Assembly (NCBI GenBank): GCA_015847255.1
Contig: JADLZK010000397.1
Coordinates: 1-64,000 of the forward strand
Direction of reading: 5' to 3'
Origin: Hyparrhenia diplandra
Lineage: Eukaryota; Streptophyta; Magnoliopsida; Poales; Poaceae
Length of the DNA stretch: 64,000 nucleotides
In this document: one piece after another, positions 59,060 through 64,000 of the stretch
How positions within the stretch are numbered: the first letter of the stretch is position 1
How the letters are laid out: each line of letters opens with the position of its first letter
Notes under the pieces: generated by a model
The model's input: the letters and a program-made list of their open reading frames with translations, nothing else
Databases searched by the model: none
What the model was told of the DNA's origin: nothing
Position numbers and translations under genes: made by a program

Positions 59060-60530
59060 AATGTCATAACGGACTAAACACAAATTCTTGTCAATTTTCA
59101 TTGTATAATATGACTAACTTGTAGCAAAAAAAAAAAAAAGTTCCAAGAACATTGTTCTCTAAATAACTACACAGCCTTAAGTTCCAAAAAGTGTTACCAA
59201 CTAGTAGTTGTGTCATGTTGATCTGACTAACTTGTAGCAAGATGATGGCTCTGATTTGACTCCAGAATTCTCCTAATATTCTACAGCAATCCCCAAGGTT
59301 TTCTCATGCAACCCACAATTTCAAAGTCTCGTGACTATGTAGTTTGGGCATATAGATGCGATGCCCCAAAAGACAAGGATAACCTCATTGACCCCCTCCC
59401 TGCTTTCACCTCTTTTCATTTCTTAGTTTTTGCTTGTAGTCATTTACCTTTTATCCTTTACTCTAGACCCCCGTCATATAAATTCCATATTCACTTGTTT
59501 TATAAGCATTGTGTTCTCATACACTCCCTCATCTTCTCATTTGATGATCTAGGATAAGACAAACTGAGGGAAGGGGAGAAATGCTCTTAATAAAGTTTAC
59601 TCAACCTAAGAGCATATCCAGGGTTACTTACCAGGGGAGTGTCGGCCGAGCAGAAAGAATGCCGGGACCACGCAATGGGCTGGCGGATCTACCTTGCTTT
59701 GATGTTGGCACAATTGCATGGAGACAAGGCCCTCAGAACCTTCGATAATTGGATGTGGTGCTGGGCCCATTGACCCATAGCGATCGCGTCACTGACTCTG
59801 CTGGTGGTGCATGCTCAGATAAGCAAACGAAGATTCAGGGTTATTGTATATATGATCTGCCTAATAGATCACAGTGGGGCAGTCAAATTCACACCGTCCT
59901 TTTCCCCCCTAAACAAAGGCACTCAAGAGAGTATCTCATATCTGGTATTCATTTTGAAAACGCAAATGATAATGTGACGCAAAACGGTCTTTAAAAATAA
60001 GAGTACAATCAAACGCTAATTTGGCCGTCTTCTTTGTTTGACCATTGATCGTCTGTTGTTGGAGCTTAAAATCGCACTAAACAGAGACAACAGTACACCG
60101 GCCATGACCATGTCAACAAGTAAAATAATTACACAACTACCCATCATGTTCGGCCGTAGGCCACATCCACCCACTGCTTGCCCTGCAGCGAAACTCAACT
60201 GTGGACTTGGGTTTTGACAGGCAGGCAGGCTCACAAGCCCTCCTCGGTCAGTCGATCTGCAGGTCGGCAAAGCCACACTCTGTCCAAGTGAGATCAAGGA
60301 AAAAGAACACAACCTACCGGTCCAACCAACACAGCTAATATATACCATAACCCCTGCATTTCCCTGAAAATGATAGTCTCTTTAGTAGCGATAGCGTGAA
60401 ATAACACCCTCTTGTGCAAATTCGATCTCTTTTTAGTAACTTATTACTTGGCATCTTCACTATTATCGAATATGACCATACGACTGGAATGCATGTTCTC
60501 AAAGGCACAAAGTTGCACATTAGCCATTAG
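59060..60530. other. Intergenic stretch without a supported gene
   Basis: Mixed AT-rich sequence; the ORFs on both strands are short and without recognisable domains. Confidence 0.4.
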
Positions 60531-60534
60531 CTAG

Positions 60535-61142
60535 GTGTAGGTCTCCTTCCACAGCAAACCTGCATATGATGTGATGTTAGAAACTAAAGATGGAAGTAAC
60601 ATGGTGCATAGATTGCAGACATGGATCCAACACTAATACACAAGCTAAACAACAATGGACAACAAATCAAATCTTATATGACAACACAACCCATATGTTA
60701 GTAAAGTATCAAAAGTACTTGATGTTTACTTATTTAGGACAAGTTCAATCCCTTCAATATACCAAGTGTTTCCTTATAAGATTGGTGCAAACCCAAAACT
60801 AACGATGCAGCTATATCATAAAAAAACATTGGCACACACAATATCTCATTTCTAAACCACAAACTTTAAAATGTATTTTTTTTCATTAATACAAGAAAAG
60901 CATTCTCGAATGCATAAAATAAATGTTGCGAATAAGCTCCCAGCTACATGTCCTATATGTTGTTTATGGCTATTTACTTTAACTGATCCGGTGTGTTTCT
61001 AGATCTTCTGACTTTTGGAAAGGAAGACATGAAGGCATTACCTCTAAGCCTTCTTCATAAGCTTGAAATGGACCAGCCTAGTCACCACAAGGACCAAGAA
61101 CATTGCCAATGTTCACTTTTGCTAATGCTTGTCCCTGAAAGA
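60535..61142 (-). pseudogene. TPR-like gene remnant
   Basis: On the minus strand, an exon-like block at 61135-61040 follows a TTTCAG acceptor and reads GQALAKVNIGNVLGPCGD, then a TGA where Trp is expected, then AGPFQAYEEGLE before a GTAATG donor. This is a tetratricopeptide-type helix pair. A second block near 60564-60535 follows a TGCAG acceptor and reads FAVEGDLHLAN. The phases do not join cleanly and no further exons are found. The parent gene is not identified. Confidence 0.4.
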
Positions 61143-61149
61143 GGACATC

Positions 61150-63450
61150 CCAGATGAGCATAATTTAAAATTAGAAGCATCAAGATAAACGAGTACAATG
61201 GAAAGGTGGTAGACCACTCACCTCCAAGTTAAACGAGTATACTCTAACTTTTCACATACCACTTACGAGAAGTTTCTAAGCTTTTGAAACGAAGATCGCC
61301 CAAGTTTTCCTTATCATGAAGTATCGCTACCCTTTTTTTATGCTATTACTTTTGCTAGAAAACAAATAGTTACAGGAATGAACCATGAGATTATTGCATT
61401 GCACCTCGGCGCATTGCTGATATTAGTGGGGTAAGCATAAATGCATATGTGTTGTTTTAATCGATCAGTTCCAAAACTTACAAAGTAAATAAACAGATTA
61501 TATTTGGTTTCCAAACCTAATATTTCAAATGAAGTTATGTTTTGATGGATTTATTAGCCTCCTGCACTTGTGTTGTGTCTCAGGATTTCAAAATGGGCAG
61601 TGTAACTTTTCCGACGAGGCAGGCCTCACAGAGACTGTGTACCAAATCATTTCCCTTGGCATCAACCTGTCATTGAAACTCTAGCAAATAGTTCCATCAA
61701 ATCAAGCTGCTTCCTTTTATTACATTGCTCATAAAAACTCCAGATTAACAGATTGTAGTAGTGCAAAACAAAGAATGATAGAATACAGATTATAGTCTAA
61801 AGTTGTCTCACTCTCACCCTAACTGTGAAGAGGTTCCACACAAAGCATCATATTTCTGATGGACAGAAAATATTATTTCCTATCATAGTAAACATTTTGT
61901 TCGATGTTCACCTCATCATTTTTCTTTCTTGCGAAACCCTATACTGGTCTAGAACTCCAATTCAAAAGATGGAAGCAAGAACAATGGTGTCTTAGTTTTC
62001 TCAGTCAGAAAAGGTTATCATGCATAACTTATCAACTGATATTTACACACATGCATAAATTAGGGTAATAAATGAAAAATAACTTTGTATTTGTGAAGAA
62101 GATCCAAACATTAGAAAAATTATGGTGGTCCAAGTTCACAGCTAGGTGCTACTTTTTGCCATGCATATATCATCATGGCCTTCTCAATAAGATTATCCAG
62201 CCATGCATGCTGATCAAAGAGGAATTTTCTCTCTTTAGACGCCCACGAGCATTAGAAGTGTACCTTTGGTTTGTGAATATGCTATCAAGAACTTGGTATG
62301 TGTAAACATAGCACAGGCTTGGCAATTTCCATCGACTGCCACAATACATAGCTATTTTCCCGGTTCCAAATTATAAGTCGCTTTGACTTTTTTGGTACAT
62401 AGAATTTGCTATTGATCTGGGCATACATTATATCTAGATGCATAGCAAACTGATGTACCAAAAACGTCAAAGAACTTATAATTTGAAACAGAGGGAGTAC
62501 TATTGTGGCGGTTTTTGTTATTCTTATCCTCTCATGCTAGACAGCTAGAGTTGCTCATAGCGGCAACGTGTTACAAACATGCAATCAGTGTCATTCCCAA
62601 ACCTTTGTACTCTGTCATTAGTGATCAATATATGTGAGTTCTTCAACATGCAGAGAAATGAACTAGAATGGGCACAAGCATCATAGTAATGGTGTTCTCT
62701 CATCAACAACAAAAAAACCCACAAACACAATAAAAGAGCTTGGAAGCTGAAGAAGCAGGAGAAAATATACACTCTTCATGAAGAAAGCAGTTAACACGAC
62801 ACAATGTGGGTAGTACAGCACTGCATATATATGGCTGGGTTGCATGTAAAATGCATGGATGGAAGGATTATTTCTATCAATATAAATCAAGTATTGCTAA
62901 TTCGATTGTGTATTTTTGTCCTCTCCAATACAAAAGGACTGGGGCTCTTGTCCCTGAACTAAATTCCAAACAAAAAGCAGATCTCGTGGTTCTGATGTTT
63001 CATTTTCTAAGGGCATCTAAACTGTGATGCTATCATCAATCATCTGTTTAAGCTAGATTTACGATCAAGATGTCCATTCTACAAATGCTAAAATAGCTTG
63101 CTAGTAAGTTGAACCAACACCTTTTCAATCATTATTATAGGTACTAGAATATACCTACTTGAATCCATACATGTCAGAAAATAAGCAGTTCAACACGTCT
63201 ATACTGTTGGGATTGGAACTAAATTGGGTTGCCAAAGGCACTTGTGGCTCTAGGCCTTATTCTCACTATATAGCAAAAGTTCAAAACTCGGGATACAAGA
63301 AACTCATCTAGAGCATATTCTGGAAAAGATACCAAAGCAAAAAGTAAGATAACTTGGCTGCTAAGGTAACTAGCTAAGCATCCTTTAGACAGCCAAATGC
63401 ATGATCAAAGTAAACTAATGCAAATGTCTTGAAGCTAGGCTTAACTCCAT
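61150..63450. other. Intergenic stretch, one MITE, otherwise featureless
   Basis: Apart from the Stowaway MITE at 62355-62497, no domain-bearing ORF, RNA gene or repeat was recognised here. Confidence 0.4.
62355..62497. mobile_element. Stowaway MITE, 143 bp
   Basis: The two halves are inverted repeats: ttccaaattataagtcgctt at the left, and near the right end the matching aacttataatttgaaac followed by AGAGGGAG. TA duplications lie at 62353-62354 and 62498-62499. Confidence 0.85.
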
Positions 63451-63456
63451 CATATA

Positions 63457-64000
63457 CTAACTCCATTTTTTCTCAAACAACTCCACCACGTCCTCACAGT
63501 AGATGATGCTTGTGTTGTTGCGCACAACCAGCAGTAGTGCCTCATAGGTGGCTTCATTAGGTAAAAGCTGATCATATGATTTCATCTGGCGGTACAACAA
63601 GAATGCCCCTTGGAGTTCCCTAATCTTGCATTACCCATCAATAAGAATGTTGTACATCTCTGTTGTTGGGACCAACCCTGCTTTGACAAATGTCCGCAAC
63701 ACCTCTTCTGCACTTGAAACCTTATCAATCCTGCAAAGCTCCTTCATCAATAGGGTAATACAACCATTATCAGCTACAGAAACACCATTCTTTGCAGATT
63801 CTTCAATGATGCCCAGTAACTGATCTTCATTGATTCTACATAGGAACTCCAACATGCTGCCATGAACAATCTTATGTAATGTCGTCCCTTGTATCATCAT
63901 CTCGTGGAATAAAGCTGTAACATCTCCCAGCCGTTCAGCCGAGCAGAGTTGTGCCATGAGCAAATGGTAGGTGCATTCATCTGGCTTGAAGCCTGCCTGC
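63457..64000 (-). CDS. Pentatricopeptide repeat (PPR) protein, 3' part, with in-frame stop
   Basis: The gene enters from beyond 64000 and ends at TAG 63459-63457. PPR units are visible: GFKPDECTYHLLMAQLCSAE, VTALFHEMMIQGTTL, VADNGCITLLMKELCRIDKV, LVPTTEMYNILIDG, and then CKIRELQGAFLLYRQMKS and NEATYEALLLVVRN. PPR proteins bind organellar RNA and act in editing, splicing or stability in mitochondria or plastids. A TAA at 63633-63631 stands where ILIDGYCK is usual, and the frame stays open for 57 more codons to the TAG. The stop removes the last one to two repeats; it could be a real truncation or a base error. The window lacks the N-terminus, so class and target are unknown. Confidence 0.85.

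Noticed and set aside
1..64000. tRNA, rRNA and other structured RNA genes
   Set aside because: I looked for tRNA A/B-box pairs and rRNA words while reading and found none convincing; a dedicated covariance-model scan would be needed to exclude small RNAs.

Overview
This is a plant nuclear window, almost certainly from a grass and probably Oryza or a close relative. The evidence is GT-AG introns, GC-rich first exons, grass MITE termini (Stowaway, Tourist, hAT), the TSD and TIR structure of the MULE, CACTA and Helitron insertions, and a large nested LTR-retrotransposon block. There is no prokaryotic architecture. Genes are sparse and well over half of the window is transposon-derived.

Layout. 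(1) 1-5100 and 15134-18868 plus 27247-27469 plus 48124-48625 are two copies (A and B) of one duplicated segment. The first 46 bases match the end of the unit again, which implies a further copy upstream. Each copy carries transposons the other lacks, so empty sites can be read directly. Copy A has a Tourist MITE, an LTR-like insertion and a LINE. Copy B has a MULE-type element, a CACTA element, a Helitron-like insertion and a 20.6 kb nested retrotransposon. Copy B also holds a broken 3' part of an L-fucokinase/GDP-fucose pyrophosphorylase (FKGP) gene. (2) 5300-10520 is a small two-exon gene for a 121-residue protein with two membrane segments. Its 5' UTR is split by a 3957 bp FAR1-type MULE flanked by a perfect 9 bp TSD. 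(3) 11900-12900 holds a weak two-exon candidate gene on the minus strand. (4) 27470-48123 is a minus-strand Ty1/Copia element with TSD TGAGT. A 14.6 kb Ty3/Gypsy element (TSD ACTAT, with a long antisense region) and a Gypsy solo LTR (TSD ACGGC) are nested in it. (5) 48900-64000 is the gene-bearing end: an early-nodulin-like phytocyanin gene (minus), an intact TIM23 gene (plus), an eight-exon MFS molybdate-anion-transporter-like gene (minus), TPR-like gene debris, and the 3' part of a PPR gene (minus) that runs off the window.

The host genes are unrelated housekeeping genes and do not form a pathway. The phytocyanin gene, the MFS gene, the PPR gene and nearly all transposon ORFs each carry one or a few small indels or stops at otherwise well-conserved positions. 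Either many genes here are decaying, or the sequence contains uncorrected indel errors. This should be settled before any pseudogene call is trusted.

I found no convincing new biological system. The most informative signals are the MULE lodged in a 5' UTR, the duplicated locus with reciprocal empty sites, the three-level retrotransposon nest, and the Helitron-split FKGP remnant.
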